From assembly GCA_029287915.1 (NCBI GenBank), contig JARFQE010000097.1, forward strand, positions 1 through 52,273: DNA of 52,273 nt, read 5' to 3'. The notes under the pieces are model-generated. The model searched no databases. It saw only the letters and a program-made list of their open reading frames with translations, and had not been told where the DNA came from. Made by a program: the position numbers and the translations under genes. Of the stretch, positions 9,084 to 21,085 are shown piece after piece. Origin of the DNA: Arenicellales bacterium (lineage in GTDB: Bacteria; Pseudomonadota; Gammaproteobacteria; BMS3Bbin11). Each line of letters starts with the position of its first letter. The first letter of the stretch is position 1.

Positions 9084-10997
9084 TTAATTCGTCATCCGCG
9101 CATAAAGCAAAGGTAATTCGCGGGGCAATTCAGAAGGCTTGCGTATCACTACATAATTGTCTGCTCCAAACATATAGGGTAGATAATCTCCTGCTTTTTC
9201 ATCGATGGTGACACAAAAAGGCTGCAGGCCTTTGCGTCGCGCCTCAAGCAAAGCCATGCGGGTATCTTCGATGCCGTAACGTCCGTCATATTGATCCAGG
9301 TCATTCGGTTTGCCATCGGTCAGCAACAATAACAATTGCTGACTGGCCGGTTGCTTGCTGAGAATCTCGCTGGCATAGCGAATAGCGGCACCCATGCGTG
9401 TATAGAAGCCCGGTTTAATGGCGTTAATTCGACCCCTGCTAATGGAACTATGTGATTCATTGAATGACTTCAGTATGTGGAATCGGTTATGAGCGCGGTA
9501 ACGCGAAGAAAAACCATAGATGGCAAACTGATCCCCGGTAGCAGACAGTGCTTCCGCAAACAGTAATAGACTGTCACGTATCACATCAATGACCCGGGCA
9601 TGATTATTGACCCACGAGTCCGTAGACAGCGACAGGTCAGCAAGCAGCAGGCAGGCCATATCCCGAATGCCTCCTCGAAACTCGCGATACAATCCCTGTT
9701 CAGCAATTGCCTGTGCCTGTTTTTGTTCAGTGACGAAATCCAGGTAAGCGTTAATATCGATTTCGCTGCCATCCTGTAGACCTCGATGCCAGATACGTGC
9801 AGGAACAAGTGCTTCAAACTGGCTGTGTAGTCGTCGCGCTGTGCGGCGTAAAGCCGCAGGCAATTCTATCGCTTCTGCCGATTCTGCTATCATCGGTTGC
9901 AGTGAACAGTAGTCCACAACTAATTCTTTTTTTCGATAATCCCATTCCGGCAACTGAACGCCATCTCCCAGTGGCGTGTCATCACTTTCCTGCGCAGGGA
10001 GATCAAGATCAAAACGAATTCGTTTTGCAGCGCTTTTGTTATCTCGTGCCACACTGAGCTGGTCGAGATCTTTCGCTGCCTCTTCAGCACTCTCTATATC
10101 GTCATCTTCATCTGTTGACCGATCGACCTTGATATATTCGGCCCAACTAAAGATATTCTCAAAACGATCCAGCACCAGTCCTTTTTCGCCTTCCGGCATC
10201 TCAACTTTTTCTGCCTGGTAGCGGCGCTTTTCATCTGGCTCGACGACTTCACCCCCCGCTTCCGGCTGGGCATAGTCTGTGTCGCTTTGCCGACTATTTT
10301 TTTTTGTAGGAGGAGAGGGATGCAGCCAGAGAAAGACTGGCTGCGGCAGGGTAAGCCAGTCAACTGTTGAATAACTCTCCGCCACGGCCTCACCCGGTGT
10401 TTGCAAGGCGCGCTGGATCGCAAGTTCCAGTTTTTTATCTTCAGCTGTCAGTTTATTCGTCTCTGGCCGCAATGCGAGCTGTGCATCGACCAGTCGCTGA
10501 TAACGATGCCGTAGACCTGGGAAGGTTTTTAAAACCTTGCAGGTCAGCCACTGATTATGGTTTATCCAGTCATTACTGCCCTGTTGTTCATGCATATATC
10601 CAGTTTCGCCGGATGCCAAGGCTGCCAGCCATAAATAGAGATCGCGATTCAATAAAATATCAGGAAATGCATCTATGCAGGCCGGCAGATTTAATGTCGA
10701 TTCATTGCGCCAGGCAAGCTCGACCTTTTTATTGCTGCCCGCAACACGCTGCAACAGGGTTCTCGTGGTCCTGTATTCGGTGAGCGGTGAAGATTCCAGC
10801 TTTAGCGCACCATCTCCACCTAGCGCCCGGAACATAACTCCGGCACTGTGACGAACCTCATCCAGGTAGACTGCATATTCTGGATAATGTTTTACTGAAG
10901 AATGTGTAATCAATCGATGCCATAGCATACCGACATGCTCTTCAAGCTCTACCAGTCGGTGCAGTACCTGCATTGCCCTTGGGGTCCTGAGTGCCAT
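9084..10997 (-). CDS. norD: NorD, nitric oxide reductase activation protein (VWA domain)
   Basis: 637 residues. The C-terminal third is a von Willebrand A domain with a MIDAS motif DLSLS (D454, S456, S458), TRMGAAIRYA and LLLTDGKPND. The N-terminal half is NorD-specific, and a charged linker lies near residues 230-330. NorD works with the AAA+ ATPase NorQ to insert the non-heme iron (FeB) of NorB. The start overlaps the stop of the preceding polyferredoxin gene by one base (TGATG). The family is usually about 600-650 residues. Confidence 0.93.
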   Translation of the reverse strand: MALRTPRAMQVLHRLVELEEHVGMLWHRLITHSSVKHYPEYAVYLDEVRHSAGVMFRALGGDGALKLESSPLTEYRTTRTLLQRVAGSNKKVELAWRNESTLNLPACIDAFPDILLNRDLYLWLAALASGETGYMHEQQGSNDWINHNQWLTCKVLKTFPGLRHRYQRLVDAQLALRPETNKLTAEDKKLELAIQRALQTPGEAVAESYSTVDWLTLPQPVFLWLHPSPPTKKNSRQSDTDYAQPEAGGEVVEPDEKRRYQAEKVEMPEGEKGLVLDRFENIFSWAEYIKVDRSTDEDDDIESAEEAAKDLDQLSVARDNKSAAKRIRFDLDLPAQESDDTPLGDGVQLPEWDYRKKELVVDYCSLQPMIAESAEAIELPAALRRTARRLHSQFEALVPARIWHRGLQDGSEIDINAYLDFVTEQKQAQAIAEQGLYREFRGGIRDMACLLLADLSLSTDSWVNNHARVIDVIRDSLLLFAEALSATGDQFAIYGFSSRYRAHNRFHILKSFNESHSSISRGRINAIKPGFYTRMGAAIRYASEILSKQPASQQLLLLLTDGKPNDLDQYDGRYGIEDTRMALLEARRKGLQPFCVTIDEKAGDYLPYMFGADNYVVIRKPSELPRELPLLYARMTN

Positions 10998-11956
10998 CAG
11001 CGGTCACTTTCCTGCAGTGCAGACTGCCCATCTTGCCAGCTCAGGATAGATGTCCTTGCCCTGCTCTCCTGTGCCTGTTCGCAGGCGGACAGGCACTGTC
11101 CACATTCAGTACAGGTAAACATGCTGCGTTTGATTGAACGGGGTTTCAGGCGCATTGGACAGATCTCATCGCAGGCATTGTGACAATCCTGGCACTGAGC
11201 CGCATTGGCACGATCAAAACTAACCACCATGGCTTTTTTGTTAGCCATCCAGACCAGACTCTGAAACACACCCACGGCACAACCGAAGCGGCAAAAAAGA
11301 TGACGTGCAAAGGTAAATTCAATGGTCAGCAGTAACGTCGCGACGCCAATAAACAACATCTGGTTGCGGGTAAGGCTAAGATGAAAAAGGTTGTAATAAA
11401 TCTCACTGGGTGGCAACAGGTAGGTGAGTAAGACAACAGCCCAGAGAAAAGCAAACCCCGCTACCGCGACAATAACCAGCGCCCAGTATTTTTTATCAAC
11501 TTCGATCTCTTTTCCATCAGGCTGATGAATTGATTTCTTCCTGTCCCACAGGCTGAGTTTGCCACTGGCTTTTCGCATCAGGTTGTTTATCGTTTCAACG
11601 ACTGAAAAGTGAGGGCACAACCAGCCGCAGTAGAGGCGGCCATATTTCCACGAGGTAACGGCAAAAATTAGAACAACTAGCAGTAGCGGTAGAAACCCGC
11701 GTAGGATGATATTGAATACTGCTTCAGTAGCACTGCCCTGCCCTGCGAGTAGAGGATCAAGACCAAGCGTCCAGGCATGGCCAAAGAAAATAAAATGATC
11801 CAGGTTAAGATCATAGCGAAAGATATCGAAAATCGGAGCAAAAACAAACAGCAGAAAAAACATGGCCTGCAGCAATCGACGCAGCTGCTGTCGACCAGTC
11901 TGAACGCCGTTTAACTGCAGTGGCTTACTTCCATGACATGTTGAACAGCTGTTCAT
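10997..11956 (-). CDS. NapH/CcoG-like membrane polyferredoxin of the nor cluster
   Basis: 319 residues from the ATG at 11956, which overlaps the preceding stop as ATGA; a longer frame to 12199 lacks family-like sequence. Several membrane helices (FFLLFVFAPIF, LLLVVLIFAVTSW, WALVIVAVAGFAFLWAVVLLTY, MLFIGVATLLLTIEF) carry CxxxCP/CxxxC motifs (YCGWLCPHF, FCRFGCAVG). The C terminus holds two ferredoxin-type clusters: CQDCHNACDEICP and CTECGQCLSACE. Related proteins (NapH, NosR C-terminal half, CcoG) move electrons between quinol and redox proteins or assist metal-centre assembly. Oddly, the N terminus has C4-S-T-C-H8, a heme c-like CxxCH. The exact role is unknown; the norQ-norD context suggests NorBC maturation or electron supply. 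Confidence 0.75.
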   Translation of the reverse strand: MNSCSTCHGSKPLQLNGVQTGRQQLRRLLQAMFFLLFVFAPIFDIFRYDLNLDHFIFFGHAWTLGLDPLLAGQGSATEAVFNIILRGFLPLLLVVLIFAVTSWKYGRLYCGWLCPHFSVVETINNLMRKASGKLSLWDRKKSIHQPDGKEIEVDKKYWALVIVAVAGFAFLWAVVLLTYLLPPSEIYYNLFHLSLTRNQMLFIGVATLLLTIEFTFARHLFCRFGCAVGVFQSLVWMANKKAMVVSFDRANAAQCQDCHNACDEICPMRLKPRSIKRSMFTCTECGQCLSACEQAQESRARTSILSWQDGQSALQESDR

Positions 11957-12387
11957 GAGCTGGCTAACGGACAGGGTCTGCCGACAAGCGGATAGTGAAA
12001 ATGCTTGCCGGTCATGGCGCGGGCGATGCCTATGGTTCCAAGCAGTACCAGTGCGGCATGTATAGTTGTGAAATACAGGATCACGACAATCCAGGTTGAT
12101 GGCGATTGATAACCACCGAGCAGGATAATCAGAGCATTTACCAGCACCAGCATGACTCCTGCCCACAGGCTGGCAAAAAATGTCTGGCGTATATGACAAC
12201 TGGCTAAAGATGCGCTGCTATTACGATAACGCAGGTACACATAAAACAGTGCAACAAAAGCAAAACCGGGAAGCAACAATAGATTCGTCAGGTATAACAC
12301 CTCGGCAGTGATGGCCAGTCCCTGTCCGGGCTGCTCTTCATATGGTTCTGATTTGCTGTTATCAACGTCCGAATGTGGCATAGACAA
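11953..12387 (-). CDS. Small four-helix membrane protein between norQ and the polyferredoxin
   Basis: 144 residues with an acidic N-terminal tail (about 25 residues) and about four hydrophobic segments (ITAEVLYLTNLLLLPGFAFVALFYVYL, FFASLWAGVMLVLVNALIILLG, WIVVILYFTTIHAALVLLGTIGIA). It ends GKHFHYPLVGRPCPL, similar in style to DUF4870/Tic20-like membrane proteins. It overlaps norQ by 26 bases and the next gene by 4, so it is tightly embedded in the nor operon. I do not recognise a defined function; involvement in NorBC assembly is inference from position only. A second in-frame ATG lies two codons downstream. Confidence 0.7.
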   Translation of the reverse strand: MSMPHSDVDNSKSEPYEEQPGQGLAITAEVLYLTNLLLLPGFAFVALFYVYLRYRNSSASLASCHIRQTFFASLWAGVMLVLVNALIILLGGYQSPSTWIVVILYFTTIHAALVLLGTIGIARAMTGKHFHYPLVGRPCPLASS

Positions 12388-13195
12388 CTTCCATCAGGGC
12401 ATTGACGGTTTCCTCGTCATCGGTCAATGGTTCAACCAGTGCTGCGCGACAGGCCTCGACCGGATCAAATCCGCCAACAATCAGGCTGGCCGTGTAGACC
12501 AGTAGTCGGGTACTGGCATTCTCTTCCAGATCATGGTCTTTCAGGGCTCGCAGTGCATGGGCCAGTGACACCAGCTGTTTCGCCTGGAAATCTGCGATGC
12601 CGGTTTCGTTAAGCAGAATAGTTTGTTCATGTTCAGCAGCAGGATAGGAAAATCGCATGGAAACGAATCGCTGCCGGGTACTCGGCTTCATGCCTTTAAG
12701 TAAATTCTGGTAGCCAGGATTATAGGACACCACCAGCATAAATTCCGGTGGGGCCTCCAGCGTCTCGCCGGTGCGTTCAATCGGCAGTATCCTGCGATCA
12801 TCCGATAACGGGTGTAAGACCACGGTGGTATCTTTGCGTGCTTCAACTACCTCGTCCAGGTAACAAATGCCACCTTCACGGACAGCGCGGGTCAACGGAC
12901 CATCGACCCAGTAGGTAGAGCCTTCCCCTATTAAATGCCGGCCGACCAGGTCAGCTGCTGTTAAATCATCATGACAGGCAATCGTATAGAGAGGACGATT
13001 CAGTTTAGCCGCCATATGACGAATAAACCGGGTCTTACCGCAACCGGTGGGCCCCTTGATGAGTACCGGGAGCTGATTTTTCCAGGCATGTTCAAACAAC
13101 GCTTCTTCATTGTTACTTGCAAGATAATAAGGATCATCTTTTCTGCCTTTGCCCTGTTCGACAGTATCAGTTACCTGTTTGACCACGTCGGTCAT
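12362..13195 (-). CDS. norQ: NorQ, MoxR-type AAA+ ATPase for NorBC activation
   Basis: 277 residues. Walker A GPTGCGKT at 48-55, Walker B ICYLDEVVEA, sensor region VVSYNPGYQNLLKGMKPSTRQRF. This is the NorQ/CbbQ branch of MoxR ATPases. With NorD it drives FeB insertion into NorB. It lies 203 bp after norB rather than immediately next to it; that spacer has no FNR box or strong hairpin that I can see, so it may depend on readthrough from norCB. Confidence 0.94.
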   Translation of the reverse strand: MTDVVKQVTDTVEQGKGRKDDPYYLASNNEEALFEHAWKNQLPVLIKGPTGCGKTRFIRHMAAKLNRPLYTIACHDDLTAADLVGRHLIGEGSTYWVDGPLTRAVREGGICYLDEVVEARKDTTVVLHPLSDDRRILPIERTGETLEAPPEFMLVVSYNPGYQNLLKGMKPSTRQRFVSMRFSYPAAEHEQTILLNETGIADFQAKQLVSLAHALRALKDHDLEENASTRLLVYTASLIVGGFDPVEACRAALVEPLTDDEETVNALMEVVYATFGR

Positions 13196-13398
13196 CTATG
13201 TATCTCCCGTGAAATACCATGACAGTATGTTATATTGAAATGCTATGCCTGAAATTACGAGTAAACCTATAGCCTGATCACTGATTTTCTAGTTCATCTG
13301 ATATTAAATAAAACGCTAGGGCAAAATTACTTCAAGTCCCCGGCGTTATTACGACTACCAGTAAAAACCAATTCTTTTGGCATCGTATATCTTTTATC

Positions 13399-15227
<1,829 letters not shown>

Positions 15228-15604
15228 GACCTGTTCTCCTGATTTTATATTTTGTAATCAGCATTTATTCACAGTCGCAGAGCTTCTGCCTTGACTTATA
15301 TCAAATACAAAAAAAACGCATACACCACCAGTTGCGAAACTTTATAGCTGACATGTACGTGGAACGGGTCTCTCTATACAACGATGGTAGCCGTCAATAT
15401 AGATACCTCAGGGAAAGATAGAGCAGCGACTGATGCATTGCCGGCTGATACAAAAATGATAAGTTTTCACATACCCTATACAGAAAGCACGAAAGCTGTG
15501 ATAAAAGCAGCAATATATAGACACATGTAAAAGTAGAGACGTGTGGAGCAGATAATCTTTTATCTTTGATGCATCGAATGTTAGTGATGGATTATTAACG
15601 TAAT
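15228..15604. other. Non-coding spacer between allophanate hydrolase and norC
   Basis: 377 bases without a credible gene. It holds the norC promoter region with one FNR/DNR box at 15291-15304. The rest is AT-rich and I see no strong terminator after the allophanate hydrolase stop, nor any RNA gene. Confidence 0.6.
15291..15304 (-). promoter_or_regulatory. FNR/DNR-type box upstream of norC
   Basis: TTGATATAAGTCAA on the minus strand matches TTGAT-N4-ATCAA at 9 of 10 defined positions and shares the variant GTCAA half with the nirS box. It is centred about 70 bp before the norC ATG. Predicts co-induction of norCB and nirS. Confidence 0.85.
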
Positions 15605-17407
15605 CTAGCTATTCGCTAAATAATTTCGCCAGCCGCCAGTATCACTGATTTCCATGGCATCCTCGACAGCATATCCTTCACAAATAAACCCGGGCAACCA
15701 GCGACCCCCTGCGACTTCAACCTTACCAATACCTAACGGTGCCGGGATACCAGCAACAAAACTGCCAAATTCGGCTTTAGGTAGCTGCCAGATTTCAATT
15801 TCAATACATCTGCCATTTTCATCATCGCGAACCAGACCGGGCCGATGCACAGAACCTTCTATCAAAAACATGCGGTAGGATTTCGTCGTGGTAGACTTTT
15901 CGAGAAAACTGGCACCGCGCTCACGTAATTGCCAGTTAAGGGCAAGCCCGTCGAGATGCGCACCGCAAACAACAACTGGAATAGAATCCGAAAACGAGAT
16001 CTTATGCCATTTTGTCTTCGGCAGCTCTATATCCAGCTTGCCAGGTCTGATTTTGCTATGCTGCTGCCATCGATTAGCGAATGACAGCAATTTTCGATCC
16101 TGCATTGCGCGACTGACGAGACTAATTCCCCACGGCAGCCCGTTATCGAGAAATCCCGCCGGTACAGCGACGGCAGTGCAATCAAGTAGATTCATGAAAT
16201 TAGTATAGTAACCAAGATTGCTATTCAACTTTATCGGATCAGCATTAACTTCATCTATGGTATAGATAGAGCCGGCCGTTGGAGTCAACAGAAAATCTAC
16301 ATCAGCGAGCAATTCATTGGCCTGTTTACGATAAATCTGCAATTGATATTCAGCCTTGAAGGCTTCCGTGGCAGTTTTACTTTCAGCGCTACCGATAATC
16401 GCACTTATAACCGGCAATAATTTATCTGGTTGTCTGCTGATGATATTCTCAATAGCGACATAACGTTCCGCTATCCATGGTCCATCGTAAAGTAATTTTG
16501 CGGCCTCCTTGAATGGCGTAAAATCAACAACACGTTTAACCCCACCGAGCTTCTGCATCTTGTTAACGCTATCTACAAATAAATTCTGCGCGGACAGATT
16601 GCCAAAAAATCTCAACTGATGATCAGCTGGAACAGCAAAAGTAAATTTTCCTTCAGGCATTCCATAGTGCCTGCCATTGTTGTCAAAAGGATTGGTTCTG
16701 GCGTACTGATCACTGGCATCGTATCTCGCTGCCTGCTCAAGGACAATATTCGCGTCATCAGTGTTAAGCGCAAAAATACTCACGCAATCGAGACTTCTGC
16801 ATGCCGGCACTACTCCGCTCATGCTCAGCAATCCTTTTGAAGGCTTGAGTCCAATTAAGTTATTGAAGGACGCCGGTACCCGCCCCGACCCCGCGGTATC
16901 GGTACCCAGTGAGAAGCTGGCCAGACCGACTGCTACTGCTACCGCTGAGCCTGAACTCGAACCACCAGAAATATATTTTTTATTAAATGAATTTTTACAG
17001 GCGCCCCAGGGTTCCGGAGAACGCGTACCGACCAGTCCAGTAGCAAACTGATCCATGTTTGTTTTGCCGATCGGAATAGCACCTGCATTAATGAGCTGCT
17101 CGACCACATAGGAAGATTGTTCGGCGACATAGCTAAACGCCGGACAGGCTGCCGTGGTTTCAATACCTGCCAGGTTGATATTGTCCTTGATGGCAAAAGG
17201 AATGCCATATAATGGCAGATCATCAATAGACCTGCCCTGTAAATTATCCAGGTATGGCTGCAGTTCGTGCTGGCTTAATCGATGAATCCATATCCCATGA
17301 TCAATAAACTTATCGCAGCGCTGTGAAATTTCATCAATAAGTTGCTGCGGCGTCAGCATTTTGTTTTTATACGCAGCACGTAAATGACTAATGCCTAAAT
17401 TCATCAT
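15605..17407 (-). CDS. atzF: Allophanate hydrolase
   Basis: 600 residues. The N-terminal two thirds is an amidase-signature domain with the Ser-cisSer-Lys triad: K74 (AIKDN), S150 (GGSSSGSAVA) and nucleophile S174 (GTDTAGSGRVP). The C-terminal domain, about 150 residues and ending with VAGGRWLPGFICEGYAVEDA, is the AtzF C-terminal domain. It hydrolyses allophanate, releasing ammonia and CO2. The start shares one base with the carboxylase stop (TAATG), with a good AGGAGG site. It is the last gene of the operon and finishes both urea carboxylase and guanidine carboxylase routes. Confidence 0.95.
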   Translation of the reverse strand: MMNLGISHLRAAYKNKMLTPQQLIDEISQRCDKFIDHGIWIHRLSQHELQPYLDNLQGRSIDDLPLYGIPFAIKDNINLAGIETTAACPAFSYVAEQSSYVVEQLINAGAIPIGKTNMDQFATGLVGTRSPEPWGACKNSFNKKYISGGSSSGSAVAVAVGLASFSLGTDTAGSGRVPASFNNLIGLKPSKGLLSMSGVVPACRSLDCVSIFALNTDDANIVLEQAARYDASDQYARTNPFDNNGRHYGMPEGKFTFAVPADHQLRFFGNLSAQNLFVDSVNKMQKLGGVKRVVDFTPFKEAAKLLYDGPWIAERYVAIENIISRQPDKLLPVISAIIGSAESKTATEAFKAEYQLQIYRKQANELLADVDFLLTPTAGSIYTIDEVNADPIKLNSNLGYYTNFMNLLDCTAVAVPAGFLDNGLPWGISLVSRAMQDRKLLSFANRWQQHSKIRPGKLDIELPKTKWHKISFSDSIPVVVCGAHLDGLALNWQLRERGASFLEKSTTTKSYRMFLIEGSVHRPGLVRDDENGRCIEIEIWQLPKAEFGSFVAGIPAPLGIGKVEVAGGRWLPGFICEGYAVEDAMEISDTGGWRNYLANS

Positions 17408-20400
17408 TAACCCTCCTGTAGGATCAGTACGGGTTGGCCGGCATTAATTTGACTACCTTCGTTTCGAATGATGGCGTAAACAGTTCCTGCATGTGGCGCA
17501 ACAATTTCAATTTCCATTTTCATCGACTCAAGAATGACCATCGGTTGACCCTGTTCGATGACATCACCGTGTTTAACAAGTACTTTCCAGACATTTCCTG
17601 CTACCGGGCTTTCGATAGCCACGCAGTTTTCCGGTAAATCTTCTTCTTCGCCAGTATCTGTTGTCAGATCCTGGCTAGAGTCGAAATTAAGCTGACCTGA
17701 ATCAATCCATCGCTGCAATTCATCGTCAAAAGCCTTTTTGCGTTTGTTTGTAAATAACTGAATTTCGTTTTTATTTTCATCAAGATAAACCTGATGCTCT
17801 GTTAGATTAAAATGAGTTTCTTCTATATTAATACTGTAACGACCCTTGGGAAAATCATGGCGAATTTGCATTAATTCTTCTGCGCTGACCTCAAAGAATT
17901 TGACCTGATCAAAAAAACGCAGCAGCCATGGCTGGCTAAACTCTTTTGTTTTGTGATATCGATTCCACATCTGCAATGTGCGGCCAACAAACTGATAACC
18001 ACCGGGACCTTCCATACCGTAAATACATAGATATGACCCACCTATGCCAACGGAATTCTCTGCTGTCCAGGTTCTGGCCGGATTGTACTTTGTCGTCACC
18101 AGACGGTGCCGGGGATCCATCGGCGTTGCAACTGGTGCTCCGAGGTAGACGTCTCCTAAGCCCATTACCAGGTAGCTTGCATTGAAAACAATATCTTTAA
18201 CCTGTTGAATATCATCAAGGCCATTGATTCGTCGAATAAATTCAATATTACTTGGGCACCATGGCGCGTCCTTGCGCACAGACTGCATGTATTTATCAAT
18301 TGCCAGACGACAGGCGTCGTCATCCCAGCTCAATGGCAGATGAACGACGCGTGCAGGCACCTCGAGATTTTCAATATTCTTTAGTGACGCAATTGCCTTA
18401 TCCAGAATAGCCATCAGCCGTTCCAGTGAAACCACCTGGCTATCATAATGGATTTGTAGAGAACGAATACCTGGCGTTAATTCCAGCACGCCTTGCTGAC
18501 GGTTGTCCTGTAGCCATAACATTAATGCATGCACACGAAAGCGTAATTCGATATCCAGCTTTAATTCTCCAAATTCCACCAGTAAATATTTATCACCAGC
18601 ACGACGATAGACAATTTTCGCACCATACTGCTGTTCAGCTATCGTTTTAAGTATTGGTGATGATATTGGTGCCGTTGAAATATTCTTTGTAATCTTTTTT
18701 AGTGACTTCAGTGAATCCAGTTGAGCTTTTTCTACGGCAACAGCATCATCAATAGAGACAGGTAAAAATGTGACCTTATCACCCGCTTTTAACTGACCCA
18801 GTTTCCACAAGTCAGCGGCAATCACTGTTGCTGGACAGACAAAGCCACCCAGCGAAGGACCGTCCGGTCCCAGGATAACCGGCATATCACCGGTAAAGTC
18901 TATAGCCCCAATGGCGTAGGCATTATCATGGATATTCGATGGATGCATGCCAGCTTCGCCACCATCACTTCGCGCCCATTGCGGTTTTGGCCCAACCAGC
19001 CTGACGCCGGTCCGACTGGAGTTGTAATGCACCTCCCAGTCAGCGTCGAAAAAGTCATCGATATCTCTATCGGTAAAAAAATCGGGCGCCCCGTGCGGTC
19101 CATAAATTACCCGCAGTCGCCAGCTATTGTTTATTTCCGGCAGCAGTTCAGGGGCTAACGAATGTGCTGCTGATTTAGCTTCCGCAGGATTAAAATGCAG
19201 GACATCACCAGCCCGTATTGCACGCCCGGCATGACCTCCAAACTGGCCAAGCGTAAAAGTAGACCTTGAACCCAGGTACTCAGGACATTGAATGCCGCCT
19301 TTGATACATAAATAAGCGCGCGCACCGGCAGACATAACTTTACCAATCTTTAATGTTTGACCTGCTGCGACATTGAAGACCTTCCAGAAATCTATAACTG
19401 CATCATCCAGATGAACATCCATCATCGCACCACATAATACAATCCGGGTATCGTGATTAAATCTCAGGACAGGTCCATTAAGGGTAATTTCCAGTCCTGC
19501 TGAGTCAACCGGGTTCTCCAATAGTCTGTTACCAAGCTTAAAGGAATATTGATCAAACGGACCCGAAGGCGGTACACCGATATCCCAGTAGCCTGTGCGT
19601 CCCGGATAATCCTGGATGGTGGTTAAAGTGCCGGAGCTAACTACATCAATTGTGCAGGGTTTTGTAGTAAAGCTATTCAGATATCGGGTGAATATTTCAC
19701 CTTTACTAAAAACGTCGGTGTTTAATATTTCACGTACATACCCTATATTGGTTTCAATGCCATACAATTTAGTTTCTGCAAGCGCATTATCGAGTTTCTC
19801 GATTGCACTTTTTCTACTGTCAGATATCACAATAATTTTTGCCAGCATTGGATCAAATAGCGGTGAAACCTCTATACCCGTTTCCAGCCAGTGATCTATC
19901 CGAAGATAATCATTAGCTGGAAAACTGACTTCACTCAACAAGCCGGCGCTGGGCTGAAAGTCTTTATTTGGATCCTCGGCATACACGCGTGCTTCGATTG
20001 CATGACCGCTAGACTGTAATGTCATAGACAGCGCGTCGAGATCATCCAGCTCATTCGCAGCAAGCCTTATCATCCATTCTACGAGATCGATGTTGAATAA
20101 CTGTTCAGTAACACCGTGTTCGACCTGTAGCCTTGTATTAACTTCAAGAAAATAAAATTGATCAGTATCCCTGTCATAGACGAACTCTACTGTACCAGCA
20201 TTACGATAGTTAACAGCCTTCACCAGTGTTTTGGCTGTTTGATGCAGATCTTTTCGAACTTCCTCGGGAATATTAGGCGCTGGAGTTTCTTCCAGTACTT
20301 TCTGGTTGCGCCGCTGGGTTGAGCAATCACGCTCACCAATCGCTATCGCCTTACCATGACCGTCACCAAATACCTGTACCTCGATATGCCTTGCATACTC

Positions 20401-21006
20401 GATAAATTTTTCGATCAATACACCACTATTCGAAAAATTGCTTTCGCTTAACCGACGCACCGAATCAAAGGCCTTCTCAAGTTCCTGCTGGTCCCAGCAA
20501 AGCTGCATACCAATGCCTCCTCCGCCAGCGGTACTTTTCAGCATAATGGGGTAGCCAATGGTTCGTGCCTGTTCAACTGCATCATCTACACTATCCAGTA
20601 ATCCAGTGCCTGGCAGCAATGGAATGCCGTTTTCTTCGGCCAGCTGGCGTGCTGTATGCTTTAATCCAAAAGATTGCATCTGCGCCATGGTCGGTCCAAT
20701 GAATGCAATATTGTTATCTTCACAGCGCTTAACGAAGTCAGGATTCTCACTTAAAAAACCATAACCGGGATGCACCGCCTGGGCACCACTCCTTTTTATG
20801 ATGTCAAAGAGTTTTTCCTGGTTTAGGTAAGTCTCTGCGGCGCGCCCCTCACCAAGCGAATAACTTTCATCGGCATAGCGGACATGCAGGGAATCGACGT
20901 CGGCATCGTTGTAAACGCTGACAGACGTACAACCGATCGTTTTTAAAGTGCGGATTATGCGGGTTGCAATGGCGCCTCGATTGGCAACAAGAACTTTAGT
21001 AAACAT
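17407..21006 (-). CDS. Urea/guanidine carboxylase, biotin-dependent
   Basis: 1199 residues. Domains in order: biotin carboxylase (1-450; VLVANRGAIATRI, KSTAGGGGIGM, FLEVNTRLQVEHGVTE), then the AHS2/KipA-like and AHS1/KipI-like carboxyltransferase halves (about 470-770 and 800-1050; SSGTLTTIQDYPGRTGYWDIGVPPSG, GGFVCPATVIAADLWKLGQL), then a biotinyl domain with K1163 in ESMKMEIE. The family carboxylates urea to allophanate or guanidine to carboxyguanidine. Two DUF1989 genes directly upstream are the carboxyguanidine deiminase pair in characterised guanidine-degrading bacteria, and a full urease lies elsewhere in this window, so guanidine is the more likely substrate (inference). The known urea/guanidine specificity residue needs an alignment. 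Confidence 0.93.
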   Translation of the reverse strand: MFTKVLVANRGAIATRIIRTLKTIGCTSVSVYNDADVDSLHVRYADESYSLGEGRAAETYLNQEKLFDIIKRSGAQAVHPGYGFLSENPDFVKRCEDNNIAFIGPTMAQMQSFGLKHTARQLAEENGIPLLPGTGLLDSVDDAVEQARTIGYPIMLKSTAGGGGIGMQLCWDQQELEKAFDSVRRLSESNFSNSGVLIEKFIEYARHIEVQVFGDGHGKAIAIGERDCSTQRRNQKVLEETPAPNIPEEVRKDLHQTAKTLVKAVNYRNAGTVEFVYDRDTDQFYFLEVNTRLQVEHGVTEQLFNIDLVEWMIRLAANELDDLDALSMTLQSSGHAIEARVYAEDPNKDFQPSAGLLSEVSFPANDYLRIDHWLETGIEVSPLFDPMLAKIIVISDSRKSAIEKLDNALAETKLYGIETNIGYVREILNTDVFSKGEIFTRYLNSFTTKPCTIDVVSSGTLTTIQDYPGRTGYWDIGVPPSGPFDQYSFKLGNRLLENPVDSAGLEITLNGPVLRFNHDTRIVLCGAMMDVHLDDAVIDFWKVFNVAAGQTLKIGKVMSAGARAYLCIKGGIQCPEYLGSRSTFTLGQFGGHAGRAIRAGDVLHFNPAEAKSAAHSLAPELLPEINNSWRLRVIYGPHGAPDFFTDRDIDDFFDADWEVHYNSSRTGVRLVGPKPQWARSDGGEAGMHPSNIHDNAYAIGAIDFTGDMPVILGPDGPSLGGFVCPATVIAADLWKLGQLKAGDKVTFLPVSIDDAVAVEKAQLDSLKSLKKITKNISTAPISSPILKTIAEQQYGAKIVYRRAGDKYLLVEFGELKLDIELRFRVHALMLWLQDNRQQGVLELTPGIRSLQIHYDSQVVSLERLMAILDKAIASLKNIENLEVPARVVHLPLSWDDDACRLAIDKYMQSVRKDAPWCPSNIEFIRRINGLDDIQQVKDIVFNASYLVMGLGDVYLGAPVATPMDPRHRLVTTKYNPARTWTAENSVGIGGSYLCIYGMEGPGGYQFVGRTLQMWNRYHKTKEFSQPWLLRFFDQVKFFEVSAEELMQIRHDFPKGRYSINIEETHFNLTEHQVYLDENKNEIQLFTNKRKKAFDDELQRWIDSGQLNFDSSQDLTTDTGEEEDLPENCVAIESPVAGNVWKVLVKHGDVIEQGQPMVILESMKMEIEIVAPHAGTVYAIIRNEGSQINAGQPVLILQEG

Positions 21007-21085
21007 AAGCGCTTCATTGTTCGGTGGCAGGCCGTCCTGCTGTTATACAATGATCGACCGGGCCGTCCCGGCGACTGTTTATAAA

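Noticed and set aside
11957-12199. Upstream extension of the polyferredoxin frame to 12199
   Set aside because: It overlaps the four-helix protein in another frame and reads as low-quality sequence; the ATGA-coupled start at 11956 is better.
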